A stretch of 64,000 nt of DNA, taken from positions 62,001 to 126,000 of the forward strand of contig NZ_JBAXHI010000003.1 of the NCBI RefSeq assembly GCF_037138995.1, in the 5' to 3' direction. Under the pieces are notes generated by a model. The model saw nothing but the letters and a program-made list of their open reading frames with translations, searched no databases and was not told the DNA's origin. Source of the DNA: Chlorohelix sp037138995 (GTDB lineage Bacteria > Chloroflexota > Chloroflexia > Chloroheliales > Chloroheliaceae). The translations under genes and the position numbers were made by a program. Position 1 is the first letter of the stretch, and every line of letters begins with the position of its first letter. Positions 16,778 to 25,305 of this stretch are shown here, in pieces.

Positions 16778-17228
16778 TTAGTGGCTCAACTATAACTGCT
16801 GTGCCGTAAGATAGCACTTCGGTGATACCGTCAGATACTTCGTTTGCATCGTAATGCATACCAACAATCGCGTTTGCGCCTATCTGAGCAGCGTGTTGAA
16901 TCATTAACTCAAAAGCTTCTTCTCGCGCTTTCTCGCAAAGCTCAACATAGATGCTGATTTTGCCTCCCACCAACGCTTGGAAACCTGCTCCGATATTGCC
17001 GATTACGCTGCGGCTACGTACTGTTATGCCACGTACCACACCGAAATAGCGTACAATCCGAAACCCCTCGAAACTAAAGGCGGTTGTAACCATTCCGCGA
17101 TCTAGGAAACTGGGCGGTGGCATACCCGGTCCCTGTTGCGGTGGGAAACCGCCGGGTCCCTGATTATATCCACCGGGCGGCGGGGGCGGGAAATTGCCGG
17201 GCGGCGGTTGATTATAAGGTGGCTGCAT
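16764..17228 (-). CDS. YbjQ-family (DUF74) protein with a Pro/Gly-rich N-terminus
   Basis: 154 residues. The first 45 residues are a low-complexity Pro/Gly/Gln/Tyr tail (repeats of PPPGGYN type), then a complete YbjQ/UPF0145 domain: TAFSFEGFRIVRYFGVV, RSVIGNIGAGFQALVGG, and the characteristic AREEAFELMIQHAAQIGANAIVGMHYD cut here into a helix and strand. YbjQ domains form pentameric rings. A heavy-metal-binding role has been proposed but not proven. The RBS AAGGAG stands before ATG 17228. An extended -10 TATGCTATAAT lies 85 bases upstream. It heads the minus-strand operon. Confidence 0.85.
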   Translation of the reverse strand: MQPPYNQPPPGNFPPPPPGGYNQGPGGFPPQQGPGMPPPSFLDRGMVTTAFSFEGFRIVRYFGVVRGITVRSRSVIGNIGAGFQALVGGKISIYVELCEKAREEAFELMIQHAAQIGANAIVGMHYDANEVSDGITEVLSYGTAVIVEPLSDRR

Positions 17229-17311
17229 CAGTTTTGCTCCTTACTTTACATTTTACAAGTCAAAAAATGACTAGAATCACTCCTGAATTGAGAGAACTAC
17301 TTCTCTTTAAA

Positions 17312-17322
17312 ATTATAGCATA
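17312..17322 (-). promoter_or_regulatory. Extended -10 promoter of the ybjQ-like operon
   Basis: The minus strand reads TATGCTATAAT (complement of 17312-17322), about 85 bases before the YbjQ-family start. No convincing -35. Confidence 0.5.
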
Positions 17323-17338
17323 TAGTTAAACCCCTTCT

Positions 17339-17366
17339 TTGACATTACACGTACAATTGCTATAGC
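17339..17366 (+). promoter_or_regulatory. Possible promoter of the aspartokinase gene
   Basis: TTGACA (17339-17344), 16-base spacer, TATAGC (17361-17366), leaving a leader of about 140 bases before the ATG. I looked for a lysine riboswitch or T-box in the leader and saw neither. Confidence 0.5.
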
Positions 17367-17509
17367 GCTTTGAAAAGAGCTTACAACGATCTGGGTATAA
17401 AACCGCGTTAGATGGTCTATTCGTCCCGGTTGTAGTAAAATATCATACTGTTTGGCAGATTAAACGTATAAATCAACAAAGCGTCCCGAAAGTGAGGATT
17501 GGCTCGAAA

Positions 17510-18952
17510 ATGATAGTTATGAAATTTGGTGGAACTTCTGTAGGAAGCGCAGAGCGGCTCCGCCATGTAGCAAAGTTGGTCGGTGGTTATCTGGAGTTAA
17601 AGCCGGTAGTAGTAGTTTCGGCTATGGCAGGTACAACCGATTGGTTATTAAATACTGCTCGCCAACTTGCCGAGTCCAATCCTAGCGTCGGTACCAGCGC
17701 CGATAAATTAATCGCCGAATTCCATAGCCGCTACCATCAGGTTGTGGATGAAACGATAGATAATCCCGATATACGTTCTTCCCTACGCAGCGAAATTGCT
17801 ACACTCTTGCACCAACTGTTAAGGCTCTTCACCGGTATCGAATTATTGGGGGAGGTTAGCCTGCGTTCGCTGGATGCAGTAGCAGCTTTCGGTGAAAAAT
17901 TATCCAGTACCATACTCGCGGCTGCTCTTCGAGATATAGGTTATAAATCCGAAGCAATCAGCGCTACTACCTTGATTGAAACTGACCGTACTTTTACCAG
18001 TGCAGTACCACAAATGGAACAAACCACTTTAAAGTGTCGCGAGAAACTGATTCCCTTGGTAGCGCAAGGTTCTATACCAGTGGTTACGGGCTTTATCGGC
18101 GCAACCTCCGATGGTATTACTACTACGTTAGGGCGTGGCGGTAGCGATTATAGCGCCAGCATAATCGGTGCAGCTCTGGATAGTGAAGAAATCTGGATTT
18201 GGACTGATGTTGATGGGGTAATGTCTGCCGACCCACGCCTAGTATCCAACGCGCGTTCTTTGCGGAGAATCAGTTATGCTGAGGCAGGCGAACTTAGCTA
18301 TTTTGGCGCAAAGGTAATCCATCCCTTAACGGTGATGCCTGCGGTTGAAAAGAATATTCCGCTTTATATCAAAAACACGATGAATCCGGAATTTCCCGGT
18401 ACTCGCATTGACAATCCAAAAGAGTCAGCCGAAGGGGTGGTCAAAGCTGTCACTAGCGCACGCAATCTGGCTTTGATTACGGTGTCGGGTGGCGGTGTTC
18501 TAACCGTACCCGGTATTGCAGCTCGTACTTTTGCCCGTGTGCATGACCATAACGCCAACGTGCTGATGATTAGCCACGCCAGCAGTGGTCACGACCTTTG
18601 CTTTGTGTTAGAAAAGCAGGTTGCCCCTTCGGTTGTTGCCAGTCTTAACCGTGAGTTTGACCGTGAAATTCACCGTAAGGAAATTGACCCGATTAGTCTT
18701 GACGATAATATTGTAATTGTTGCGGTGGTAGGGGCTGGTATGCGCGGTACTCCCGGTGTGGCAGGACGCTTGTTCAGTACGCTTGGTCGCAAGAATATCA
18801 ACATTATTGCGATAGCACAGGGCAGTAGCGAATTGAATATCAGCCTTATTACTTCTGTCTCAGATGAAAAAGCAGCGGTTCATGCAATTCATGATGAGTT
18901 TATTTCGCTGACAGGGTTGGGAAAAAGCATGCGATACCAACCGGCAAAGTAA
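17510..18952 (+). CDS. lysC: Aspartate kinase
   Basis: 480 residues from ATG 17510. A GTG at 17492 is also in frame, but GAGGA at 17494-17498 fits the ATG. It phosphorylates L-aspartate, the first step to lysine, threonine, methionine and diaminopimelate for cell wall. Kinase signature MKFGGTSVGS at the N-terminus, then GRGGSDYSASIIG and the VMSADPR substrate-binding segment. The C-terminal 150 residues form two ACT domains, including VVGAGMRGTPGVAGRLFSTLG, the usual site of feedback inhibition. It is a monofunctional enzyme, and no homoserine dehydrogenase domain is fused. It stands alone, and the next gene converges on it through a terminator. Confidence 0.93.
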   Translation: MIVMKFGGTSVGSAERLRHVAKLVGGYLELKPVVVVSAMAGTTDWLLNTARQLAESNPSVGTSADKLIAEFHSRYHQVVDETIDNPDIRSSLRSEIATLLHQLLRLFTGIELLGEVSLRSLDAVAAFGEKLSSTILAAALRDIGYKSEAISATTLIETDRTFTSAVPQMEQTTLKCREKLIPLVAQGSIPVVTGFIGATSDGITTTLGRGGSDYSASIIGAALDSEEIWIWTDVDGVMSADPRLVSNARSLRRISYAEAGELSYFGAKVIHPLTVMPAVEKNIPLYIKNTMNPEFPGTRIDNPKESAEGVVKAVTSARNLALITVSGGGVLTVPGIAARTFARVHDHNANVLMISHASSGHDLCFVLEKQVAPSVVASLNREFDREIHRKEIDPISLDDNIVIVAVVGAGMRGTPGVAGRLFSTLGRKNINIIAIAQGSSELNISLITSVSDEKAAVHAIHDEFISLTGLGKSMRYQPAK

Positions 18953-18998
18953 TAAATCCGGTATTTGGTAGCTGGAAAGACATTTATTCTGGGTTTAA

Positions 18999-19029
18999 AA
19001 AGGGCAATAGCGAAATGTTACTGCCCTTT
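18999..19029. terminator. Bidirectional terminator
   Basis: AAAGGGCA (18999-19006) pairs with TGCCCTTT (19022-19029), with an inner TAGC/GTTA extension. It lies between converging lysC and the sugar isomerase-like gene. Confidence 0.8.
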
Positions 19030-19036
19030 ACCATTT

Positions 19037-19891
19037 TTAGACCGATTCTGAGCTTGAAACTGCCTTTACAATCCCTTTTAGGGTAGCAAGCTTAGATTCG
19101 AAGCTATTTAACTGGAACGCTCCATCTTCTCTTGTATCAAGGTTTATATATCCCTGATAGCCATTTTCCCACATTGTTGCAAGCAGTTTTTTCAACTCGC
19201 TTTGTTCAAGGGTTTCAGGACTCTGGAATAGGCTGTTTTCCAGTTGCACGTAGGTATATTGGGCTAACATCGGTTCATACGCTTCGCTCAACGGCTTTTC
19301 GCCTACTTCCATGAATTGCGCCGGATTAAAGGAGGTACGCAAGTTGCTACTGGCAACCTCATAGATGATATGCTTGCATCGCGCCGCTTTATCCCCGATA
19401 TAACCCGGCGCATTTTCGTGAAGCATAATTATTCCCCACGGTTGTGCCTGTTCCGCCAGTTCACTGAGACGCTTGATTGCTTCTGCCAGTTGCTCTGGGT
19501 TTGTACCGTCACCCTTGAAGGAACTAACTTTAATGTAGCTTGCTCCAAACCAGTCTGCAACTTCAAGCATTCGTTCAAATTTGAGTTTTTCGGACTCGAA
19601 AGCGTCTCCGATTCCAATTGTACCAATCTGAGAATTGACTCGACTGATAGCCAACTCGGTTTGTTTAAGAATTTTTTCTAATTGCTTCAGGTCTTCGTTG
19701 GTAAGCTCGTAAAGCTCCTTACCCCATGCACTGGCAAGGTCAATTCCGGTAATGCCAGCTTTTTTCAGGGATTCAAAAAGGGTGGTCGGGTCGTCCTGTG
19801 ATAAATTCAAACTGGTACTGTAGGAAAAAAGAGGTTTGGGCTTCTGGTTCTGGGTTAAAAATCCGAAATCCAATTCAGGTTCAAATGACAT
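19037..19891 (-). CDS. Sugar phosphate isomerase/epimerase-like TIM-barrel protein
   Basis: 284 residues of the AP-endonuclease-2/xylose-isomerase-like barrel (PF01261, COG1082). Seen: GITGIDLASAWGKEL near strand 2, ASYIKVSSFKGDG, IIMLHENAPGYIGD (the Glu and His of the metal site) and SFNPAQFMEVGE (Asn/Asp ligand region). Family members isomerise or epimerise inositols, ketoses and other sugars with a divalent metal. The substrate here is not identifiable. It has a single-gene context. Confidence 0.78.
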   Translation of the reverse strand: MSFEPELDFGFLTQNQKPKPLFSYSTSLNLSQDDPTTLFESLKKAGITGIDLASAWGKELYELTNEDLKQLEKILKQTELAISRVNSQIGTIGIGDAFESEKLKFERMLEVADWFGASYIKVSSFKGDGTNPEQLAEAIKRLSELAEQAQPWGIIMLHENAPGYIGDKAARCKHIIYEVASSNLRTSFNPAQFMEVGEKPLSEAYEPMLAQYTYVQLENSLFQSPETLEQSELKKLLATMWENGYQGYINLDTREDGAFQLNSFESKLATLKGIVKAVSSSESV

Positions 19892-19976
19892 AGTCTGACT
19901 CGCTTTTGTTTGGGCTTAGAACAATTAACGTTGATATGATAATTTTATCACACATAAAATTTACGCCGTTGCGCTT

Positions 19977-19987
19977 TATGCTATAAT
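19977..19987 (+). promoter_or_regulatory. Extended -10 promoter, distal prfA promoter
   Basis: TATGCTATAAT with TGC directly before TATAAT (19982-19987). A transcript from here would carry the possible 34-codon leader frame. Confidence 0.45.
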
Positions 19988-20007
19988 TTAAGCAGAGGTG
20001 TTATAAA

Positions 20008-20112
20008 ATGTGCGGTAACTGGCGCAACATTCTTACAAATCTTATAGAAAATACCTCCTTACGGGTTGCCTTGCGATGTAATGCAATTATTGCCTCTCTT
20101 TCTTGGCACTAG
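20008..20112 (+). CDS. Possible 34-codon leader peptide upstream of prfA
   Basis: Reads MCGNWRNILTN... and ends at TAG 20110-20112. AGAGG stands nine bases before the ATG, and the extended -10 at 19977-19987 is correctly placed to transcribe it. No similarity recognised. The evidence is position only, and random frames of this length are common. Confidence 0.2.
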   Translation: MCGNWRNILTNLIENTSLRVALRCNAIIASLSWH

Positions 20113-20217
20113 CGGTTCTACCTCCCCCGAAAGGGCTTTTAGCATACCCCTTGAGACGGGCTTTCTACTTTCCTTTAGCAAATTGAAGCTAACCGGCTTT
20201 AGTGCGCGGAAATATGT

Positions 20218-20228
20218 TATGCTATAAT
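20218..20228 (+). promoter_or_regulatory. Extended -10 promoter, proximal prfA promoter
   Basis: TATGCTATAAT with TATAAT at 20223-20228, 29 bases before the prfA GTG. GGAGG at 20242-20246 follows as ribosome site. Confidence 0.6.
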
Positions 20229-20256
20229 AATTAACCGAAATGGAGGATACCGCAGG

Positions 20257-21321
20257 GTGTACGATAAGTTAGAACAAATACAACAAAGATACGAACAATT
20301 AGGGCAATTTATGTCTGACCCCGCTACTATTGGGGACAGCGAAAAGATGCGAACCTACGGCAAAGAGTATTCCGATCTTGAATCGATTGTGGAAAAATTT
20401 CGAGAATACAAGATTTCAATTACCTCTCTTAAAGAAGCCGAACAGCTTACCAATGACAAAGAAATGGCAGAACTCGCTCGTGAAGAGGTTGAGCAACAAA
20501 AGCAGCTAAGCGAAAGATTAATGCAGGAAATCATGGTTTTACTGCTGCCCAAAGACCCCAATGATGAGCGCGATATAATTGTTGAGATTCAGGCGGGGGC
20601 TGGTGGAGATGAAGCCGGGCTATTTGCCGCCGACCTGTTCCGTATGTACCAGCGCTATGCAGAAAAAAAGGGCTGGAAAATAGATGTGATGGATGGCAAT
20701 ATTTCCAGTCTGGGTAATATTAAGGAAGTTGTTTTTGAAGTAAAAGGTAAAGGCGCATATAGCCACTTCAAGTATGAAAGTGGGGTTCACCGGGTGCAGC
20801 GTGTTCCTGCTACCGAAGCGAACGGGCGCATTCACACCTCCACTGCTAAAGTAATCGTTTTACCTGAACCGGACGAGGTGGATATTCAAGTACGTGACGA
20901 GGATATACGCATTGACGTATATCGTAGTACCGGGCATGGCGGTCAGAGCGTAAACACTACCGATAGTGCTGTGCGTATTACCCATATGCCCACCGGATTG
21001 GTAGTAACCTGCCAAGATGAGAAAAGCCAGTTAAAAAACAAGGCGAAGGCTATGCAAGTGTTACGCGCCCGTCTTTACGAAGCAGAAATGAACAAACGCC
21101 AGAGTGATTTGCAGGAGCAACGACTTAGCCAAGTTGGTACTGGCGACCGCAGCGAGAAGATACGCACCTACAATTTCCCGCAGGATAGGGTTACTGACCA
21201 CCGGATAAATTTGAGTTTGAGTAACTTGCCGGGTATTCTGGAAGGCAAAATAGATGATCTTATCAATACCTTACAAACCACCGATCAGGCGGAGCGGTTG
21301 CGTTTTGCCGGGGTGGGCTAA
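20257..21321 (+). CDS. prfA: Peptide chain release factor 1
   Basis: 354 residues, the usual RF1 length. It reads UAA and UAG in the ribosomal A site and triggers peptide release. The stop-codon-recognition segment contains HRVQRVPATE, with the PAT tripeptide of RF1 (RF2 has SPF). The universal GGQ is at residues 228-230 in GHGGQSVNTTDS, and its Gln is the methylation target of the PrmC encoded next. Start is GTG at 20257, with GGAGG ten bases upstream. It heads a run of five closely spaced genes that continues into glycosyltransferases. Confidence 0.96.
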   Translation: MYDKLEQIQQRYEQLGQFMSDPATIGDSEKMRTYGKEYSDLESIVEKFREYKISITSLKEAEQLTNDKEMAELAREEVEQQKQLSERLMQEIMVLLLPKDPNDERDIIVEIQAGAGGDEAGLFAADLFRMYQRYAEKKGWKIDVMDGNISSLGNIKEVVFEVKGKGAYSHFKYESGVHRVQRVPATEANGRIHTSTAKVIVLPEPDEVDIQVRDEDIRIDVYRSTGHGGQSVNTTDSAVRITHMPTGLVVTCQDEKSQLKNKAKAMQVLRARLYEAEMNKRQSDLQEQRLSQVGTGDRSEKIRTYNFPQDRVTDHRINLSLSNLPGILEGKIDDLINTLQTTDQAERLRFAGVG

Positions 21322-21336
21322 TCTCAGGCTTTTGTT

Positions 21337-22242
21337 ATGACTCAGAGGGTAAAAGATTTACTTGCCAGAGCAGTACAGCGACTGGTAGAGGTGCGTGATA
21401 ATACCGCCCAACTGGATGCTGAGGTACTTCTTAGGCACAGGTTGGACTTGAGTCGCGCGGAATTATATGCGCGGCTTAATGATGAGATGGATGACCGCAC
21501 CTCGCAGGAATATTATCTGCTGGTTGAGAGACGCGCTCAGGGTGAACCCGTAGCCTATATTACTAATACCCGCGAGTTTATGGCGTTAGACTTTTATGTG
21601 GATAAGCGGGTGCTGGTGCCACGTCCCGAAACCGAATTGCTGGTTGAGTTTGCCATCAGCAAGCTTCAGGAAAAAGGGTGGCTTGATCAGGAGATTGTGC
21701 TGGTAGATGTGGGTACCGGAAGCGGTATCATTGCGGTGTACCTTGCAATTCGTTTTCCGAATTTGCATGTCTATGCCACCGATATTAGCGATGAAGCTCT
21801 TGAAGTAGCGACAATTAATGCTCGCCGTCATGGGGTAGCGGCACGTATCAAGCTCTTACATGGCAATCTGATAGAACCTTTAGATACTAAACCCAATATT
21901 ATTATCTCAAATCCCCCTTACACTGTAATATCGCAGGTAGAGCCGAATGTAGCCCGTTTCGAGCCTAATATTGCGCTGGATGGCGGACCTAAAGGGTTGG
22001 CGATTTTCAGAGAATTGTTCACACAGGCAAAAACTGGTCTAACTCGTCCCGGTTTTATTGCGCTTGAAATCGGCGCAGACCAAGCCAACGATGTGCAGAA
22101 TCTTAGCAAGCATTTCTTTCCTGACTCGCATGTTGAAATTCATAAAGATTATGCAGGACTCGATCGTGTAGTAATTATTGACGTAGCGCAAGAGATTACA
22201 CCGGAAATTACTGGAACTCGGACAGGCACAGAAAATGAGTGA
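21337..22242 (+). CDS. prmC: Release factor glutamine N5-methyltransferase
   Basis: 301 residues (HemK family). It methylates the GGQ glutamine of release factors using S-adenosylmethionine. SAM motif I is VDVGTGSGIIAVYLA. The catalytic NPPY is at residues 192-195. The N-terminal helical domain that binds the release factor is present (residues 1-75). It lies 15 bases after prfA, the common bacterial pairing, and its stop overlaps the next gene (ATGA at 22235). Confidence 0.95.
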   Translation: MTQRVKDLLARAVQRLVEVRDNTAQLDAEVLLRHRLDLSRAELYARLNDEMDDRTSQEYYLLVERRAQGEPVAYITNTREFMALDFYVDKRVLVPRPETELLVEFAISKLQEKGWLDQEIVLVDVGTGSGIIAVYLAIRFPNLHVYATDISDEALEVATINARRHGVAARIKLLHGNLIEPLDTKPNIIISNPPYTVISQVEPNVARFEPNIALDGGPKGLAIFRELFTQAKTGLTRPGFIALEIGADQANDVQNLSKHFFPDSHVEIHKDYAGLDRVVIIDVAQEITPEITGTRTGTENE

Positions 22243-23131
22243 AAAAGCAGTGCAGCCAAATACTCAACCGTTAGTTGCAGGAGATAAGAGGCTCTCGGTA
22301 ATCATTCCTACATATAATGAACAGTTGCATATCACAGAGTGCCTAGACAGTCTTTTAAACCAGACCTTGCCACCTGAAGATTATGAATTGATAGTGGTGG
22401 ATGATGGTTCAAAGGATAAAACCCCCCATATCTTGCAAGAATATGCTAATCGGTTGCCTGAACGAGTTAAATTTCTAAAGCAAAAACATGGTGGACCTGC
22501 GCTCGCTCGAAACTGGGGTTCAACTCACGCACGCGGCAAGATGTTGAGTTTTTTAGACGCAGATATGAAGTTTGCTTCAGATTTCTTAGAAAAGCTTATC
22601 ACTCCTATTGAGAAGGGTGAAGCGGTTGGCACTTTCACGCTTGATGAGTTTGTTGCTAATTCCGATAACCTATGGTCACGTTCATGGAGCGTGTGCTACT
22701 ATCTCCCGGTAAATTGCCGTGTACCGTCCGATTTGAAGGAAGAAGAAAGCACTGTTTTTAGAGCTATCAGCCGCAAAGATTTCTGGTCGGTAGGCGGCTT
22801 CGATAGTACCGGTTATCATGATGACCATACTGTAGCCAAAAAGCTGGGAAAAACAGCCAGCCGCGTAGCCGGTGCGCTTTGCTATCATTATAATCCGGGT
22901 TCAGCCGAGGAGGTTTTTGCCAGCGCCCAATGGATAGGCAAGAGTGATAAACAGCCTAATTCCACCAAAGAATGGCTCAGACGCTCGCCGCCGGGCGCTT
23001 TGAAAAGGGGAATAGCCCGCGCCATTGAAGAAAAAGAGCCTTTCTATATAATTTTTGAACAAGTATATAGCTTAGGCATATTAACTGGCATGTTCTGGCG
23101 AAATATATTGCACCGTGACCATTCTCGATGA
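22235..23131 (+). CDS. Glycosyltransferase family 2
   Basis: 298 residues, GT-A fold. Seen: LSVIIPTYNEQLHITECLDSLLNQ, cut here to its core SVIIPTYNE, then VVDDGSKD (nucleotide binding) and LDADMKF as the DxD-type metal site. No membrane helices, so it is cytosolic or peripheral. It transfers a sugar from a nucleotide donor to a surface polymer or lipid. Donor and acceptor are unknown. It overlaps prmC by eight bases and the next glycosyltransferase gene by four. Confidence 0.88.
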   Translation: MSEKAVQPNTQPLVAGDKRLSVIIPTYNEQLHITECLDSLLNQTLPPEDYELIVVDDGSKDKTPHILQEYANRLPERVKFLKQKHGGPALARNWGSTHARGKMLSFLDADMKFASDFLEKLITPIEKGEAVGTFTLDEFVANSDNLWSRSWSVCYYLPVNCRVPSDLKEEESTVFRAISRKDFWSVGGFDSTGYHDDHTVAKKLGKTASRVAGALCYHYNPGSAEEVFASAQWIGKSDKQPNSTKEWLRRSPPGALKRGIARAIEEKEPFYIIFEQVYSLGILTGMFWRNILHRDHSR

Positions 23132-25305
23132 GCAATTTCTCCGTTGTAATTGTCAGCTATAATGTTGCTGTCTTGCTTGAAGATTGCCTGAACAGCCTGT
23201 ATTCTGATGTACCTGAAGGCGTTAACCTCGAAGTAGTGGTGGTGGATAATGCCAGCCACGATGGCAGCGCAGAACTAGTCAAGCAGAAATTCCCACAGGT
23301 TTTTGTAATCCCCAATTCTGAAAATTACGGTTTCCCGGTAGCCTGTAATCAGGGATGGCAGCGTACAAACGGCGACTATGTTTTTTTTCTAAATCCCGAT
23401 GCCCTCCTTGAACCGGGCGCAATATCTACGTTGCTAACCTTCATGGCGCAACATTCTCGCGCCGGAATCTGTGCGCCGTTGCTGCGTTATGGTGATGGCA
23501 GCCTCCAATCCAACCGACGACGCTTTCCCTCATTTAAACTGGCTCTGATAGAAAGTACCGTTTTACAACGTAACTGGCTTTTCAAAAACTCACCTTTGCT
23601 TAAACGCTACTATTTTGAAGATGTGCCGCTTGATTTTGCCCGTCCGCAGGAAGTGGACTGGCTTGTTGGCGCTGCATTTATAGTTAGGCGCGAAATACTG
23701 GAGCAAATCGGCGGTTTTGACGAACGTTTCTTTATGTATAGCGAAGAAATGGATTTGTGCCGTCGCGTTAAATCGGCGGGTTGGGAAGTATGGTTTGAGC
23801 CAAACGCCGTTGTAACCCATCTGGAAGGGCGCAGCAGCGCTCAGGATGTGCCGCGTCGCCATATCAACTTTAACACCAGCAAGGTGAGCTATTTCCGTAA
23901 ACATAATGGGGTGTTGGCAGGTTGGGCGTTAAGGCAGTATCTATTAATGACCTATCGCTACCAGTTTCTTGAAGAAGGCGCAAAATTAATATTGCGGCAT
24001 AAGCCACAACTGCGCCGTGAACGCTTGTCTCTGATTAGAGCGGTATTGGCAACCAAACTCCTACCGGGCAAATTCCCGCGCCCGTCTTTCAGCAAAGGGA
24101 TTTGTTTGTTGAGCGCAGAATTTCCGCCCCAACCTGGTGGCGTTGGTGATTATACAGCTTGCTTGGCAAGTGAATTGGCTCAGGTTGAGCCAGTGCGAGT
24201 GCTAACCGGAGTACGGGATAAAGAAGAACAGTCGGTAGCTCAAACTTATCGGGTAGTACGTCCTGTCAAGGAATGGAATTGGGGTAGTTTACGCCAAATT
24301 GCTACCTATCTGGAGCAATATCCTGCTGATGTACTGAATATCCAGTACCAATCCGGCGCATACGAATTACACCCTGCCGTTAATTTCTTGCCGCTTTACC
24401 TCAAGCGCAACTTGGGCAGAACTTGCCCTCGTATTGTGACTACTTTCCATGATTTGCGCGAACCTTATCTGTTTCCGAAAGCAGGAAAAGTAAGGCGTTG
24501 GGTAAATCTCAGGCTGATGAAAGACAGCGATGTGGCGGTGGTAACAAATGAGGAAGATTACCACAACGCGCTTGAAGGCGGAGTTTCTGTGTCCCATCTG
24601 AAATTAATTCCGATTGGAAGCAATATTACGCCACTTGAAATTCTAAACGATGCGGAGAAAAAGATAGAGCGAGGGAAATGGGGCGCGGGTGATGCTGATT
24701 TTCTAGTCGGTTATTTCGGGTTGTTGAACCATAGCAAGGGCGTTGATAATTTGCTGGACGCGCTTTCGCTATTGAAGAACGAAAAGGGCTGGAAATTGGT
24801 GATTATTGGAGGCAGCACCGGCGAAACGGATGTTACCAATCATCCCTACGCTCTCCAGCTTTTTGCCCAAATCGAGCGGCTAGGTTTGGCTGAATACCTT
24901 CACTGGACGGGATACCTTTCGCCTACTGAAACTTCCTGCGCCCTATACGCCCTCGATGCTATCGCTTTGCCTTTTCGAGATGGGGCTAGTCTGCGGAGGG
25001 GCAGCCTGATGGCGGCTTTAGCGCATGGTATTCCGGTTCTTACTACTAACCGCAATCCTGCTTCTGAGACGTGGCTGACAAACTCGTTAGCTTATGCTAA
25101 CATCCGCGAAGCTCTGAGTTTGCTAGAGAGCAGCGTTTTAAGCGTTGCGCTCGAAAACCCCACGGCATTGGCAGAAGCTTTGCGAAAGTTGCGGACTGAA
25201 CCTGATTTACGCGCTTCTCTTTCCAGCCATGCTTTGGATTTTAGCCGCCATTTCGATTGGCAAACCATCGCTAAATCCTTTCTGGAGGTCTTTTCCGCTT
25301 GTTAA
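23128..25305 (+). CDS. Two-domain glycosyltransferase: GT2 fused to GT4
   Basis: 725 residues. Residues 1-300 are a rhamnosyltransferase-like GT2 domain: FSVVIVSYN, VVVDNASHDGS, NPDALLEPG, and MYSEEMDLCRR as the catalytic-base region. Residues from about 330 form a complete GT4-type GT-B domain: LLSAEFPPQPGGVGDYT at its start, then GYFGLLNHSKGVDNLLDAL and IALPFRDGASLRRGS in the donor-binding C-half. One polypeptide could therefore add two successive sugars. Its start overlaps the previous gene (ATGA) and its end overlaps the next gene's TTG start. The fusion is in frame with no sign of sequence error. Confidence 0.88.
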   Translation: MSNFSVVIVSYNVAVLLEDCLNSLYSDVPEGVNLEVVVVDNASHDGSAELVKQKFPQVFVIPNSENYGFPVACNQGWQRTNGDYVFFLNPDALLEPGAISTLLTFMAQHSRAGICAPLLRYGDGSLQSNRRRFPSFKLALIESTVLQRNWLFKNSPLLKRYYFEDVPLDFARPQEVDWLVGAAFIVRREILEQIGGFDERFFMYSEEMDLCRRVKSAGWEVWFEPNAVVTHLEGRSSAQDVPRRHINFNTSKVSYFRKHNGVLAGWALRQYLLMTYRYQFLEEGAKLILRHKPQLRRERLSLIRAVLATKLLPGKFPRPSFSKGICLLSAEFPPQPGGVGDYTACLASELAQVEPVRVLTGVRDKEEQSVAQTYRVVRPVKEWNWGSLRQIATYLEQYPADVLNIQYQSGAYELHPAVNFLPLYLKRNLGRTCPRIVTTFHDLREPYLFPKAGKVRRWVNLRLMKDSDVAVVTNEEDYHNALEGGVSVSHLKLIPIGSNITPLEILNDAEKKIERGKWGAGDADFLVGYFGLLNHSKGVDNLLDALSLLKNEKGWKLVIIGGSTGETDVTNHPYALQLFAQIERLGLAEYLHWTGYLSPTETSCALYALDAIALPFRDGASLRRGSLMAALAHGIPVLTTNRNPASETWLTNSLAYANIREALSLLESSVLSVALENPTALAEALRKLRTEPDLRASLSSHALDFSRHFDWQTIAKSFLEVFSAC

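Larger units (their letters stand above)
19892..20256. other. Intergenic region upstream of prfA
   Basis: 365 bases holding two copies of the extended -10 word TATGCTATAAT, at 19977-19987 and 20218-20228. Between them is a possible 34-codon frame (20008-20112) with AGAGG nine bases before its ATG. I cannot tell whether it is translated. No named RNA structure is seen. Confidence 0.55.

Noticed and set aside
17345..17509. Lysine riboswitch or T-box before aspartokinase
   Set aside because: I looked for the conserved core words and did not see them. The leader of about 140 bases is also short for a lysine riboswitch plus expression platform.
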